A stretch of 64,000 nucleotides of DNA from Cephalotus follicularis (Eukaryota > Streptophyta > Magnoliopsida > Oxalidales > Cephalotaceae). The stretch covers positions 85,584 through 149,583 of the forward strand of contig BDDD01002885.1 in the NCBI GenBank assembly GCA_001972305.1, in the 5' to 3' direction. The position numbers and the translations under genes are program-made. The notes under the pieces were generated by a model, which did not search any database, had not been told where the DNA came from, and saw nothing but the letters and a program-made list of their open reading frames with translations. Shown here in pieces: positions 24,678-37,281 of this stretch; within the stretch, counting starts at the first letter, position 1, and each line of letters begins with the position of its first letter.

Positions 24678-24713
24678 GTCTGGCGCGTCTAGTGCCTTGT
24701 AGACGCGCCAGAC
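24678..24713. repeat. Inverted repeat with 14-bp perfect arms, H 3' LTR
   Basis: GTCTGGCGCGTCTA, an 8-base loop, then TAGACGCGCCAGAC. A second inverted repeat, CGGGCGC-ATG-GCGCCCG, lies 24 bp to its left (24638-24654). Both recur in the 5' LTR. Confidence 0.85.
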
Positions 24714-24835
24714 CCCCTTTTTTTTTTAACATTATTAATATATATAATATTAGTACTTTTTAAAATGCCATTCACCAATTTGCACGCTCACGTGTTTTGC
24801 AAATCAGTCTCGAAAAAGTGACACGGGGTGTCACA

Positions 24836-27606
24836 ATCTCCCCCCCTTAAGAAATTTTGTCCCCGAAATTACTCACATCACATGGTAAAGTAATCTGTGT
24901 ATCGCATGCTCATGTATCTGTACTGGTAGTTTCTCATCATTGAAAAATGAAAGCTATCATCAATACATTCTAGCTCTGTAGATAAGTTGAATTGATAGAC
25001 TAACCCACCAATACATAGAGTGGTCTCAAATGATCCAATGTCATTGGAACTGAGCCTTTCGCAGCTTTCTAACTTGATCACTACTGTACTGTGATGCCCG
25101 TAGAAACACTTTTTCATCTAGCTGAAACTTCATGTTCACGCGACATCTATCTACGAACTCCCCACCAATGTTATCCCAACATGAGTATCTCGTGTTGCCA
25201 ACCATACAACATTCATGGAGATGTCATGCCACTAGCCGGTATCTATGAAAGTCATAAGACAAGCCCATCTTAGAACTATTTCGCCCAAGAACGCTTAAGT
25301 GCGGAGTTCTGATGGGATCCGATGCATTAGTGCTGGTATGATCGCACCCCAAAGTGGTCTAGATCATAGGCGCAGAATCGATAGATGTGAGCCGTTTAGG
25401 CAAGTGATTTCAGTATGACTTATATAGCATCATACCTTAGCTGTGTCCGTGTCTGTCATATAACGAAGTCCATCGTGACATGCTCTCACATGACGTCAAA
25501 ACCAAATGAGCCTAGCATTGAAGCCAATAGACAATTTCGTGGGGTCAACGAGGCACACGAACATCATACGTGTCAAGCGACAACACTTGGATAGCGAATA
25601 AGGAACGAAGTCCCATGCTCAGTTCATATCCCGTATCTAACTGCACGAGAAAAAATCTAGTAGCCCACAACAACGTCGAATGAGCAAAGCATACTTGGAA
25701 CACAAAACTACTATGTGATCAGCCAACCTGAAAAGGCGTTGGGCAAAAATATTCTGAGGGACAATGGGATCCCGTTTCAGAGGTATGTAGCACAAGATCT
25801 CAACGCAATCCACCAATAGCAAGGATGTCCGAAGACAAAGCTGAAGAGGCATGCGTATTGATCGATCGATGAATCAACATGGGGTCAGCCAAGCCACGCA
25901 ACCAAAATACTACTCAAGCATCCAAACGTACACAAAGCAAGAGGTTATCTGATCGAACCACAATTCAAGAAGATGAATAGCCAATGCCAAACATGTGGAA
26001 ACATTGAGAGAATCCCATGCTAACATCGATAGGCGTGATGTAAGAATGAGTAAAGACTCCTGGTGCGGATAATCAAGGCCGACGACCGAAAGCTCAAGGT
26101 ACCATGAAGGCAGGTTGCACATGCTCATGTCATCATGTATACAAACGCAAGCATACGCAGAAGAACGTGTACATAATTTCACAGATAAACCTCGTGCAAG
26201 CATCACATTATGCGTTCACAATCGCCAAGCAAGCAGCAAAAAGTGCACATAATAGCATGCGTAAAAACTCTTTACGTGGACAATGAATGCATCGTCTGCA
26301 TAAAATGCACACGAGCGCACATCAAGATGCACACGCAACAGCAGGCGCATAACAATTTGCATCAATAGCACAAGGCTACCATAATCATAGCACACACTTT
26401 CGCTAGAGAATATAAAGCAGCTGCAATAGCTTGAAGTTTCGTTGTTGCTCTATATTGGTTTACAGTCATATCGAACGTCTGGTGATCAAAACTACAATAT
26501 TCTCTCTTCATGTGTTCTACCATAAGTGCTCCCTCAAGCGACGATATACTTGGCACTATTAAAAAGTATTGCAGAAAAATGGGTTATGATCTTCGCAAAA
26601 CTTTCGTCTGACAGCTTCATCGTGAGATGCACATAACGTGTCCATACATCAACTTTCCGTTGTCTCAAATCGAGCAGTCAGTGCAGTTACAATTCTATCA
26701 CCGAGCATCGCTAATCCGGTCCTGGAATATCGGTCTCTCCCGATGAGTAAACGATAGAGCTTCCATGCATAAGGCTAACAGGTTTACGTGCAAGGATCCG
26801 ACTCCTCTAACAAAATGAATAACTCATCCGAAGATAAGCCAGAGAAGTAGAAAACTTCTTGCTCAAAACATCGGTAATCACGTTTTCCTTGCCCTGGGGA
26901 ATTCGTGAGTGTAATCGTACTCTTTAATCGTCTCCACTGAACTCTGCTGAAGGTTCGAATCTCTGTCTCTGAAGATCTACGTAGAGCCAGCATTCATCCA
27001 CAATAGATAAGGTCATCTCGACATAGCCCTTATAGACTAAATCCTTCACTGTACTCCTGCTAACGGTTCCACTAAGTACTCAAGCAAAAACGTATTATAA
27101 TGGTTTCCTGAACTTCTTGAAAAATTCGTCACTGTCAACCATTCATCACTATGATGCTATCTTGAAACATATACAAGAACCATGGAGTAGTTCCTCCAAT
27201 GCATTTAGGGTGTTCTGCCACGTACATCATGCGCTGATAACTCATCAAGTTTAGAATAGCCAGGCTATAGCCCGCTAGAACTCTGACTTAAACATATCGA
27301 TTAAATAAAGGGCTATAGAGAAGATAACGTCCTCGAGGCTAACTCGACCGCTACCAAAACAAAGATAACATCTTAAAGTACCTCCGATCTTAAAATCTCT
27401 AGCCGTACATCTTACTCTGGCTCTACATGAGCCGTCTATCTGATAACCTTAAAAGATCTCACTATTTATGTCCACGATGAGACCCATCTTACCGACCACG
27501 GGGCATGCTACCGAGCACATGACATGCAATGCATGAAATGCATGAGTTTAAAAACCTTTTCTGAAAAACATTTTACTTTATAAGTCTAGAGAATCTAAAA
27601 CCAAAA
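24836..27606 (-). pseudogene. Element H internal region: heavily decayed gypsy coding sequence
   Basis: No long ORF remains. On the minus strand, 25117-24878 still resembles the integrase C-terminal region (GSFETTLCIGGLVYQFNLST, DDSFHFSMMRNYQ, compare the family pattern [16 protein letters not shown] and VFHVSMLR-Y). At 26993-26784 the order RVQWRRLKSTITLTNSPGQG then EVFYFSGLSSDE fits the end of RNase H with its HPGKAN and DALSR motifs. These are weak matches by eye. The rest, including where gag should be (27000-27600), shows nothing I can support. Confidence 0.6.
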
Positions 27607-27618
27607 GCTCTGATACCA
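27607..27618 (-). other. Element H primer-binding site
   Basis: Minus-strand TGGTATCAGAGC, a full 12-base match to the initiator-Met tRNA end, 3 bp from the LTR at 27622. Confidence 0.9.
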
Positions 27619-28214
27619 AAACGTCACACCCGTTCTCGACAACAACCGATATCCTACTGAGAACGGATATGACGTCCCACATGACAACTTCCTTTCGGAA
27701 GTCGCCACATGGTTTTTATAAAACTCACTTTAAACTTGGAAATAAAAAAAAATTAGACGTTTCCAAAACTTTGAAAATTTTTCTAACTCTTTAATTTTTA
27801 CAAAAATCGGGCATGTAGTATTCGTTTATAGGACTATGCCCCCTGTAAAGAAAAACACAGTTTATATACACACTCCCGAATGAGGAATCAACAGTTTTAA
27901 AATGGGCTCTGCCCTCAGTAAACCACAAATGGGCTCAGCCCTCAGCAAACCACAATTTTTAAAGCAGTAAATATAGGTTGGGCTCAGCCTCAACCATTTT
28001 ATCAAAACATGCAAAGCAAATATGTAATGGCTCAGCCATTTAAAAGCAAAACCATAAAAGAAAAACCATTATATAGAAACATAAGTAAATGCTAAATTAA
28101 ATGTTGATGTAGTTATGCTATGCATGTGTTGAAACCCTGGTAGCATGCCCTGCCCTCGTGGTCCATCATCTACAAAAAAATAAACTCAGCAATTGCTTAC
28201 CATCTTGTCTTTAT

Positions 28215-31060
28215 CTGGAAGGGAAAGACAAGAGAGGGGGTTAGTCCAAATGACTAAGTGAGTGGAACCAAAAGAATACATCTCCCATAAATATATACCA
28301 AATAAAAAGAGAAATGATATAAACTCAATGTATAGTGCAATGTAAATTTACAGCAAGAAATGATATCAAGATCCAAAAGGATAGTGAAAATCAAAAAGAG
28401 ATATCGAGATCCATAACATATCATGATCCACAAAGGATATCGAAATCACAAAGGGATTTCGAGCTCACAAACGTTAGCTCACAAAAGGAATCAAGATACG
28501 CAAGTAAAAACGAAATCTAGGAAGGAAATCTCGATACTCAACAATTAGCTCCATAATATAAACATCAGTCAAGTAATGATAACAAGATCCACAAAAGAAA
28601 TCAAGATCATCTCAAAGCTCAAGACTCTTGAGTACAATAAAATATCAAGAATCAAGGATGTGATCAAGAATATAAACTCATGCTGGTAGAATCAACAAAT
28701 GAAAGAGATAAAGGACCATCATGGCTCCATAAAAGAACGCTCAAACTCATCAAATGCAATAACGTAAGAATCCATGAAACAATCTCAATGATCAAGTCAA
28801 TACTATACAATACGATGGACTCAAAATGAATTAACTAAGGACTCATCAAGGAACTCCGCTGAACGAATATCAAAATCAAGGCAGAAATCGATACATGAGA
28901 GTCACAATAAATCCAAGTATCTGAATATCAAAATTCAAAGATACGATCATAATAAAATATCAACCATCAAGAATGTAATATGTGCCCAAAGAATCATAAA
29001 CAACAAAAATATAAGAGGATGCTGGTACCTATCATGTCACTGTCTCATATCCCTGCCAAATCACATGGCGTCATATCATATCCCCACCAAATCACATGGC
29101 GTCACATCATATCCCCGCCAAATCACATGGCGTCACATCATAACCGCTGCAGCAATAATATCAGGTCAATAGGCTACAGGATATGTACATCATCCATCAT
29201 ACACCGGTGCAGAGTGACTATGGTAAGCATAACATCCATACCTCGCACGAGGGGCCGGCATATACTGCACGGACCCCAGCCCTCGCCCAGAAAACCCGCA
29301 CGCAAACTCAACCTCATCCGCGGGACCCGCGTTCAATATATATCAACAACCCAAACACAGTCCAATAGGAGGGTGATGGAGCAGCTCTGCTGCACTCATA
29401 CTCAGCATACCATCATAGACAATAGTATGTCGTAGATTCAGGTATGGAACCCGGGGGCAGTTTCCACATAACACCCCATCATAGACCAATGGGCCTGCTA
29501 AGTAGAGTTGAGCGTCAAACATATACCACTCCTTGGACTGGTAATACATATCAGAAAACCCGATACCCAACATCAGTGTATAACACAGTATAACAATATC
29601 AAGTCACAACGTCACAAGTGTGAGAAGGTGACCAAGTCACCCAGAACATCGAGCTTACCACTGCTCGAAAATCATTTCACACTCCAATGAATATAGCAAC
29701 AAAAGATAAACGGAATACAATTTCGACCAATATCATATATCACAAGAACACAGGGCACATATGCAAACAACAGGACTCTCATCTGATGAATAGAGAAAAG
29801 GAATGTCCCATTCACAACGAAAATATACAAAGGCGCACAGCCACATAACAACAATTTCCAGCACAAGATTTAAATTACTCAATGGTACCAACAATAAAGT
29901 TCAATTATATCGACACGGAGATAGAAAGAATATTATAGCAATAGCAACAAAACAAAATACATCTCCGTAGGAGCCAAATCGATATACGACAACAACAGAA
30001 ACATATATGTCCATAAGAGTCATGTAGATACAACAGCAAAAGACTGGGTGAACATACGATCACAACTATTTCATAGACATATAAGGGCCTAATAAAGGAT
30101 TCCGAATAAACGAGAATGGAGCTATCAACAAGCTTAGGAATCGTCAATACAGGATATCAACAAGTCAGAATCGATAATATAGGATATCAACAAGTCAAAA
30201 TCAACAATATAGGATACCCACAAGTCATACAAATAACGACAATAAGAATAAACATCCATCATAAAAAATTCAAGAACAAATAAGAAAAGATAAGGAAGGA
30301 GATGTTCTACTCACAATATCAGAGCCGCTTCCACGGACTAACCCCGTTAAGCTTTGAACAGGTCATCGGTTCTCGTCATCGTTTCGAAACTCTACCATCC
30401 TTCACGCTGCATAAACATAGCACATATCGTTACGATGTATTCATAGGAAACATAATTTATTGTAATCGGAGCTCCAGCCAACCTGCCGAAGTTCTGACGA
30501 TACCCAAAACAACCCCTAAAATAACTGATCAACTCACATTACTGATCGAACTCACTGTGACACGCCCAGGAACGGGCAGCCACCACCGGCAGTGAGTTTG
30601 ACTCACTGAGTCAACTCGCCGATCAACCAACAATTTAGGCCACTTCATAAATAAGTCACAGAATGACCTGGTCTACACGTCTCCGCCCAAGACTCTCCGA
30701 GAATCGGTGGCTGCTACCGCGCCAGAGCTCCGACCGAGACGCCATTGCTCTAGTCTCACCACCCCTGGCCTCCACAAGGTTCTATCTATGCGTTGGTGAC
30801 CGAGACTTACCAGGAATCGCCTCCAAAAGTGGCGGCAGAGGCGGCAGCGAGTCAACTCGTTCAGTTGACTCAAAAGCCGAAATTCGGCCGATTCCGGCCA
30901 AACCACGCCACAATTGTCATCCTAACGAACAGAGCTAGTCTTCATGGTGAAAACCCGCTCTAACCGCGACCATATCGATGGTGAACGGTGGGCGACAATG
31001 ACGGCAAGGAGAAAAGAAGAAAACAAAGGAGAAGGAGAGGAAAGGGGAAAATGAGCTTAC
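28215..31060 (-). other. Predicted GT-AG intron in the H 5' LTR
   Basis: On the minus strand, donor CACTG|GTAAGC (intron starts at 31060). The acceptor is a strong one: a CTAAC branch-like site, CCCCCTCTCTTG, then CTTTCCCTTCCAG ending at 28215. The same pair is in the 3' LTR (24518 to 19201). Prediction from sequence only. Confidence 0.45.
29046..29138. repeat. 31-bp tandem array, H LTR
   Basis: Three copies of a 31-bp unit containing CCAAATCACATGGCGTCA (29046, 29077, 29108). The 3' LTR has the same array near 20030-22610, split by element I. Confidence 0.93.
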
Positions 31061-31320
31061 CAGTGATGGAGGAGCCGCAGAGGTGTTCACCGCCTCGTCC
31101 CGATCGCTGGTCCGACATCTCTCCCGCTCTCTGCATCTCTCTCCTGATCTCTCTGTCTCACCTCTTTCTTCTTCATTCTGATGGAGGAGCCGCAGGGGTT
31201 CACCGCCTCTTCCCGGTCACCGGTCCGACATCTCTCCTGCTCTCTGCATCTCTCTGTCTCATCTCTTTCTTCTTCATTCTCGGGCGCATGGCGCCCGAGC
31301 CCCTCTTCTCTTTTAATTTA

Positions 31321-31356
31321 GTCTGGCGCGTCTAGTGCCTTCTAGACGCGCCAGAC
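31321..31356. repeat. Inverted repeat with 14-bp perfect arms, H 5' LTR
   Basis: Same arms as at 24678-24713; the loop differs at one base. The companion inverted repeat CGGGCGC-ATG-GCGCCCG is at 31281-31297. Confidence 0.85.
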
Positions 31357-31488
31357 CCCTTTTTTTTTAAAACATTATTAATATATATAATATTAGTAAT
31401 TTCTAAAATTCTATTCACCAATTTGCACGCTCACGTGTTTTGTAAATCAGTCTCGGAAAAGTGACATGGGGTGTCACAATATCTATCA

Positions 31489-33981
31489 GTTACCATCAGC
31501 TGAGGGTAAGGGAAGGAGACATTGAGAAGTCTGCCTTCCAGACATGGTATGCTTACTATGAGTTTATGGTAATGCCGTTTGGTGTCACCAATGCACCGGC
31601 AGCATTTATGTCATTGACGAATGATGTATTCTGACCATACCTGAACCAATTTGTGGTAGTGTTCATCGATGATATATTGGTATATTCGAGAAATGAGGAA
31701 GAGAATGCATACCATATGAGGATAGTTTTACAGATTCTAAGAGAACAGTAGTTGTATGCCAAATTCGATAAGTGTGAATTTTGGCTCGATCATGTGATCT
31801 TTATTGGTCACATAGTATTTGGTGAGGGTTTGGAGGTGGATCCGTCAAAGACTGAGGTTGTGCGGGACTGGCCACAACCGAGGAATGTGACCGAGGTACG
31901 TAGTTTCCTTGGATTGGCAGGGTAGTTTAGAGGTTCATTCAGAATTTTACGAGGACAGTTGTGCCTTTGACTAAGCTGATCCAGAAGAAGACTTAATTTG
32001 TTCGGGATGAGGATTGTGAAGCTAGCTTTTGGGAGTTGAAGGATCAGTTGATTTTTGCTCCTATCTTTGCATTACCTGATGGTAACGAGGATTTTACAGT
32101 GTACAGTGATGCTTCGGGTAGAGGATTGGGTTGCGTGCTGATGCAACGGGGTAGTGTGATTGCTTATGCTTCAAGAAAACTGAAGCCATATGAGGAGAAT
32201 TACCCGACGGATGATCTCGAACTGCCCGCAATTGTGTTTTCTCTTCAGAAATGGAGACACTATTTATATGGAGATCAGTTTGAGATATTCACTGACCCTA
32301 AAAGTCTGAAGTACTTGTTTTGCTAGGATGAGTTGAACATGAGGCAACGAAGGTGGGTAGAGTTCTTCAATGACTATGACTGTAGCTTCCAGTACCATCC
32401 TGGGAAGGCGAATGTTGTTGCTGATGCTTTGAGTCGTAAAGCTATGATAGCTAGTATGATGGTGTCTCAGTGGAGGATGTTGGAGGACTTGCAAGAATGG
32501 ACTCCGTTTACATGATCACCTGGGGTCTTTTGTTGCTAGCATTCGAGCACAACCAGCATTACTAGACCAGATAAAAGGTGCTCAACCGTATGATCCTGAA
32601 TTACAGGAGTTCCTAGAGACTTTGGAGTCGAGACCTGATTTCCAGGTACATGTGGATGGTATATTGAGATTTCGGGGACGGGTGTGTCTTTCGAATGATG
32701 ATGGGTGGAAGAGTGAGTTACTTTATGCTGCTCATAAATCTCAGTATAGTAGTCATACTGGTAGCACCAAAATGTATCAGGATATAAAGAGGAATTATTG
32801 GTGGTCCGGCATGAAGCGAGAGATTACGGAGTATGTTGCTAAGTACTTGACTTGCCAGAACATCAAGGCCGAACATCAGAGATGGGCGATATTATAGAAG
32901 CCATTGCCAGTGGCAGAGTGGAAATGGGAACATCTGACAATGGATTTTGTTTCTGGTTTTCCGTTGACACGGAATCGTCACAATGCAGTGTGGGTCATTG
33001 TTGACAAACTCAAAAAATTAGTTCACTTTCTGCCTACGCACGTCACAGATTCGGCGATCTAGTTGGCCGGGCTATATATTAAGGAGATTGTGAGACTGCA
33101 TGGTGTTCATGTTAGCATAGTATGTGGTCGAGATTCGATCTTCACTTCCAACTTCTGGAAGGGATTTCAAACAGTCTTTGGGACAAAGCTGAACCTCAGC
33201 ATAACTTTTCACCCATAAACAGATCGTCAGTCAGAGCGTACCATCCAGACCTTGGAGGATATGCTCTGAGCCTGTGTGATTCACTTTGCTGGTACTTGGG
33301 AGGACCACATTCCCATGATTGAGTTTTTGTACAATAACAGCTATCATTCGAGCATTGGCATGGCTCCATACGAAGCTCTTTATGGACGGAAATGTAGATC
33401 ACCTATCTGTTGGGATGAGGTTGGCGAGCGACCGATGCTTGGGTCGGATCTGGTAGAGGAGACTTCTGAGAAGGTCAGGGTTATCAAGGAGAAGTTGCTT
33501 GCAGCTTAGAGTCGGCAGAAGAGCTATGTCAACAGTGTGAAAAGGAGACCCTTAACCCAAGATGTTGGAGATAATGTGTTATTGAAGGTATCACCTTGGA
33601 AAGGTGTGCAATGCTTTGGGAAGAAGGTCAAGTTAGCCTCACGCTACATCGGACCCTTTGAGATTTTAGAAAGGGTTTGGGAGGTAGCTTATCAGCTTGC
33701 TTTGCCTCCAGTATTGTTGAATGTACATGATGTCTTCCATGTATCGATGTTGCAAGTTTATATCCGAGATCCATCCCATGTCTTGGATTATGACTCGGTT
33801 GCAGTGCGAGATGACCTATATGTTGCGGGGAGTCGCCGGCGTGGATTATGGATTCGAAAATGCAATTATTGAGGAAACGAACCATCCCAATGGTAAAGGT
33901 CCAATGACAGTTCCATCATTCGGATGAAGCGACATGGGAATACGAGGAGCATATGCGAGAGCGTTACTCTCATTTATTTTA
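31489..33981 (+). pseudogene. Element B pol, second part: RT, RNase H, integrase, chromodomain-like tail
   Basis: Resumes at YHQLRVREGDIEKSAFQT after element G. RT continues with [14 protein letters not shown] and [19 protein letters not shown] near 31650, so the catalytic DD is present. RNase H follows ([50 protein letters not shown]). Integrase has a zinc region (YWWSGMKREITEYVAKYL...CQ), a core with MDFVSGFPLT and QSERTIQTLED, and a tail with ASRYIGPFEILERVWEVAYQ. Stops occur near 31635, 31750, 31925, 32327, 32516, 32898, 33060 and 33510, with frameshifts near the end. It matches F closely, so B and F are related families. Confidence 0.88.
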
Positions 33982-34015
33982 GTACTATTTTAATATCGAG
34001 GATGCAGTTCCTTTG

Positions 34016-34027
34016 AAAAGGGGGTGG
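34016..34027 (+). other. Element B polypurine tract
   Basis: AAAAGGGGGTGG directly before the 3' LTR start at 34029. It primes plus-strand DNA in LTR retrotransposons. Confidence 0.8.
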
Positions 34028-35509
34028 ATGTATGTAACACCCCCGATTCGGAACCGGGATCACTCCCGATTCGGGATCGGTGTGTCACACAAAACTGAAC
34101 TAAAACATATCAAAGATCTTAATCTTAATCAATACGTGGTGGTTCTAAAAATCAGAAAACATGTATCATCATGGAACAGAAACTAAATCTGAAAGATAAT
34201 CTGAAAACTTTGTCATAAACCAAAAATCACAATACTGTTTAGATAACTGGCCTATACACGACCATAACACTACTAAAAACATAACCAGATCAAACTGCTA
34301 GATGATCCTCTAACATAGGGTAACTCTCTCATCACACTTGCCCATGCTGTCCCTGAAAACCTGCCGCATGGAAAACAAAAACGCGGCTGAGCAAACCTCA
34401 ATACAGATATAGAATCATAAAATAGTTTACGAACAGTTTATGAAACAAATCAATTATGAAACAACATAAATACGAATCAAAACAGAACAGTTACGAAACA
34501 AAACAGAATATTTACGAATCATAACAGAACGAAACAAAACTATATCAGAAACAAAGCAGTTTACCAAAACGAAACGGTATCCAAAACAGAACAATATCAT
34601 GCTCAATACAGTGTCTGAAACGAACAAGATATGATACAAAACATTTCACAACACGAAACACTCTACGAAACCAAATAGAACAATTTACGGAACAAAAGAA
34701 AATAGTTTATGAACAGTACGAAACAAACAGCTTACGGAACGAAACAAAACATTAAACGATAAACGATAATTTGAAAGCAGTAAGATTTCAAAGTTAACTC
34801 AAAACAGAAATCTTAAGCAATATATCAGTTTAAACATTCTTTGAAGTCACATATGAACTTTTCATAAAAACCAAATCCATAACTTTCAAAACGTATGACA
34901 AATCTTTCAAAACATAAGTTCCATACTAAGCCACATAACATATCACATAACATAAATTTGGCAAGGGAGTAGCTAATTCCACATGCCCACTAGAATTGAA
35001 GTGTACGGCACTACATAGTAAATTCTCACATATCATATATCAGATCAACCATCTGATCACATATTTGATCATCCACTAGATTACATATCATAAACTAGAA
35101 TCGATTCATACGCCTCTATCATACATAGCGGATCCACAAATCCACCTCATGGGATTTGTTCATACACTCAGAGACGCCGTAGTCTAATCACACTGCTACG
35201 GAAGTGTCACGTCCCCGTGCCAGGCCTACGATGTGCCTATGGATACACCCCATAGGTGGGTACAATACTCAGTATATATTTCAAATTGATTTATCAAAAT
35301 CAACTTAAATCACATAAATATGTTTTCACACAATATATTCAAAAACCGCACACAACGGTATCATAACATATCATATCATAACATATCGTATGGATAAAGC
35401 CGAAATCAATTAAAATGTCAAACCAACTTTAAATGCGAAACGTATCAAAATCATGAAACATCGTTGATTTCATAAACGAAGGTGCTTATCAAAACAGTTT
35501 CAGTTTGAA

Positions 35510-36290
35510 TGTCAGATAGCCAAGGAACAGAAAATCCGTACATATCCATTAGGCAATAAAACGGGTTTTATTCAATCAAAACCGATCAATGATAACCAAG
35601 GAAGGAGATCCATACCAAATACAGAATCTGAAATTATCTCAAATAAAATCAGAAGGATATCCAAGAAAGGGAATCCATACCAAATACAGAATCTGAAATT
35701 ATCTCAAATAAAATCAGAAGGATATCAAAGAAAGAAGGACATCCGTACTTCATTTACTAAAACAAAACAGAATTTATCAAAAAAATAACGAAGGAGATAT
35801 CAAGGAACGAAACATCCGTACAAAAACATAACCGACTTTATTCAAATAAAATCGAACGGAGTATCCAAGAACGAAAGAATAATCCGTACATTAATCATAA
35901 AACCGAATTCATTTAAACAAAACCAATAGAGAAATCCAAAGCAAAGAGAATCCGTACAATAACGAAAGATAAAGCTGGAATTTATTCCTTAACAAACCAG
36001 TAGGAGGGTATCAAAGAAAGAGTTATCCGTACCTCCAAAACAGAAACTGAATTTATTACGATCAAATCCGAAAGATAGCCAAAGAATGAAAGTATCCGTA
36101 CATAATCATTAAACAGTAAAATTAACTTTACTCAAACAAAATCGATAAGAGCGCTAAAGAAAGAATGATCCGTACTTTATTTCCGAAACATATCATAAAA
36201 CATAACGAAGTCTATAAAATGAGAACATAACATAAAACTGATTTTAGTTCGATAATTACATAGCCAAGGAACGATAGAATCCGTACCTCA
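35510..36290. repeat. Degenerate ~75-bp tandem units in J
   Basis: About ten units, each ending in a purine-rich stretch and ATCCGTAC (for example near 35538, 35733, 35810, 35876, 35949, 36025, 36093, 36169 and 36270) and containing an AAAACCGA-like piece. Two similar units are in element A's LTRs near 560-655. Confidence 0.75.
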
Positions 36291-37248
36291 TGAGATCACC
36301 AAAACAACTTCGAGAATATGTGTCAAGACTTCTCTAGACCGCTCATCGGTTGTTGCAAACATCTAACAGAAAAAAAATCGTTCTCATAAGGACTTGAAAT
36401 AAAATCAGACCTCAACTCATGGATTATTGTACATTAATCATGACCATATAAGATAATAATATGTTTAATACGTCCAATCGCAAAAGTCTCATCTAAACAT
36501 AATTTCGGATTCACTAAGGTCAGTCCAATTTGTCCAATTCATCCAATTTCGATTCATAATACTAATTCAGCTCATAATATCTTAAAACGATTACATAAAT
36601 ACATAATTCAACCGAAAACAGAATGTAACGGAGTAGGGTTCAGAGTTTACTGAAAGCAGTCGAAACAGAGCACAGAGCCATAATCACATCGCGGAACTGG
36701 AACGGATCACACCTATGCGAAGAACGGAGTCGAAAACTGTCCAAAAAAATTTCTCGCCGGAGGGTCGCCGGCGCATGGGCTCACGCGCCACCGCTGGCCA
36801 GCGCGTGTCTGTCATGCGTCGCAGGTTAGTCACCAAAAAGTGCCGATCTGGACCGTTTGAGGCCGATGATAACGAATCCATGGCGCGTTTGCCATGAAAA
36901 AGCCGCGTTTGGCCGGAACAGAAGCTTTTGACCGCGGTTGACTATGTCGCCGATCTGCTTTTTCGGCGTCGCCAAGGGTCGGGGCTGGTGGGGTTCACTT
37001 CATCTCGTCGCCAGGATGCCGAATATGTGGTTGCCTTGTCGTGCCGATCACCGGAGAGGGAGAATCGACGCCAAACAGATCCGGGAGAGAGAAGGCATCG
37101 CGCACGCCGCTGGAGACGTTGGCCGGTGCAGGGGTTGGGTGCGGTGGACTCAGGAGGTTGCGGGGGTTCGACCGGTGTCTTCACTGGTGCCATATCGGTA
37201 CCGACGGCGACGGCAACAGGTGAGAGAGAGAACGGGAGATATGGCCGG

Positions 37249-37272
<24 letters not shown>
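37249..37272. repeat. (GA)12 microsatellite in J
   Basis: Uninterrupted GA dinucleotides in the GC-rich part of the solo LTR. Confidence 0.95.

Positions 37273-37281
<9 letters not shown>

Larger units (their letters stand above)
18607..24835 (-). repeat. Element H 3' LTR (contains element I)
   Basis: Begins TGTCACACCC and ends GGTGTCACA; without I and one duplication copy it is about 3.75 kb, close to the 3.86 kb of the other copy. It is followed by a C-rich run (24837-24848), the complement of the polypurine tract. Repeats include GGGCTCAGCCCTCAG twice near 18890-18930, and three copies of a 29-bp unit containing GGATATCAACAAGTCAGAA near 23620-23695. Many small ORFs occur in both LTRs at matching places and are not genes. 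Confidence 0.88.
18607..31478 (-). mobile_element. Element H: old Ty3/gypsy retrotransposon with long LTRs
   Basis: LTRs at 18607-24835 (containing element I) and 27622-31478, with a 2.8 kb internal region. The primer site on the minus strand sets the orientation. The internal region is a badly decayed gypsy pol. The LTRs carry no GTCGAC words; instead they have a 31-bp tandem array, other short tandem repeats and two strong inverted repeats. Confidence 0.88.
27622..31478 (-). repeat. Element H 5' LTR
   Basis: Starts CGTCACACCC (first base changed from T) and ends GGTGTCACA. Compared with the 3' copy it has an extra tandem duplication: a GC-rich, CT-repeat unit starting GATGGAGGAGCCGCAG at 31065 and again at 31180. 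The GC-rich part (30650-31350) lies on the promoter side of the LTR on the minus strand. Confidence 0.9.
8593..31488 (-). mobile_element. Element G: Ty1/copia retrotransposon carrying nested H and I
   Basis: Minus-strand element. Order on the minus strand is 5' LTR (31488-31484 plus 18606-16395), primer site (16393-16381), a long leader, gag, protease, integrase, RT, RNase H, and 3' LTR (10735-8593). Integrase before RT is diagnostic for Ty1/copia. The left terminus has changed from TG to TA. Element H is inserted 5 bp from the outer end of the 5' LTR. The polyprotein is mostly in one frame with two frameshifts and several stops. Confidence 0.92.

Noticed and set aside
25091-26286. Small plus-strand frames in the H interior as host genes
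   Set aside because: Short, without domains, and antisense to weak gypsy remnants.
30302-30938. Open frames starting MFYSQYQSRFHG and MTWSTRLRPRLS
   Set aside because: The first has a counterpart in the other H LTR (23769), and both lie in LTR DNA; they reflect copying of the LTR and not a gene.
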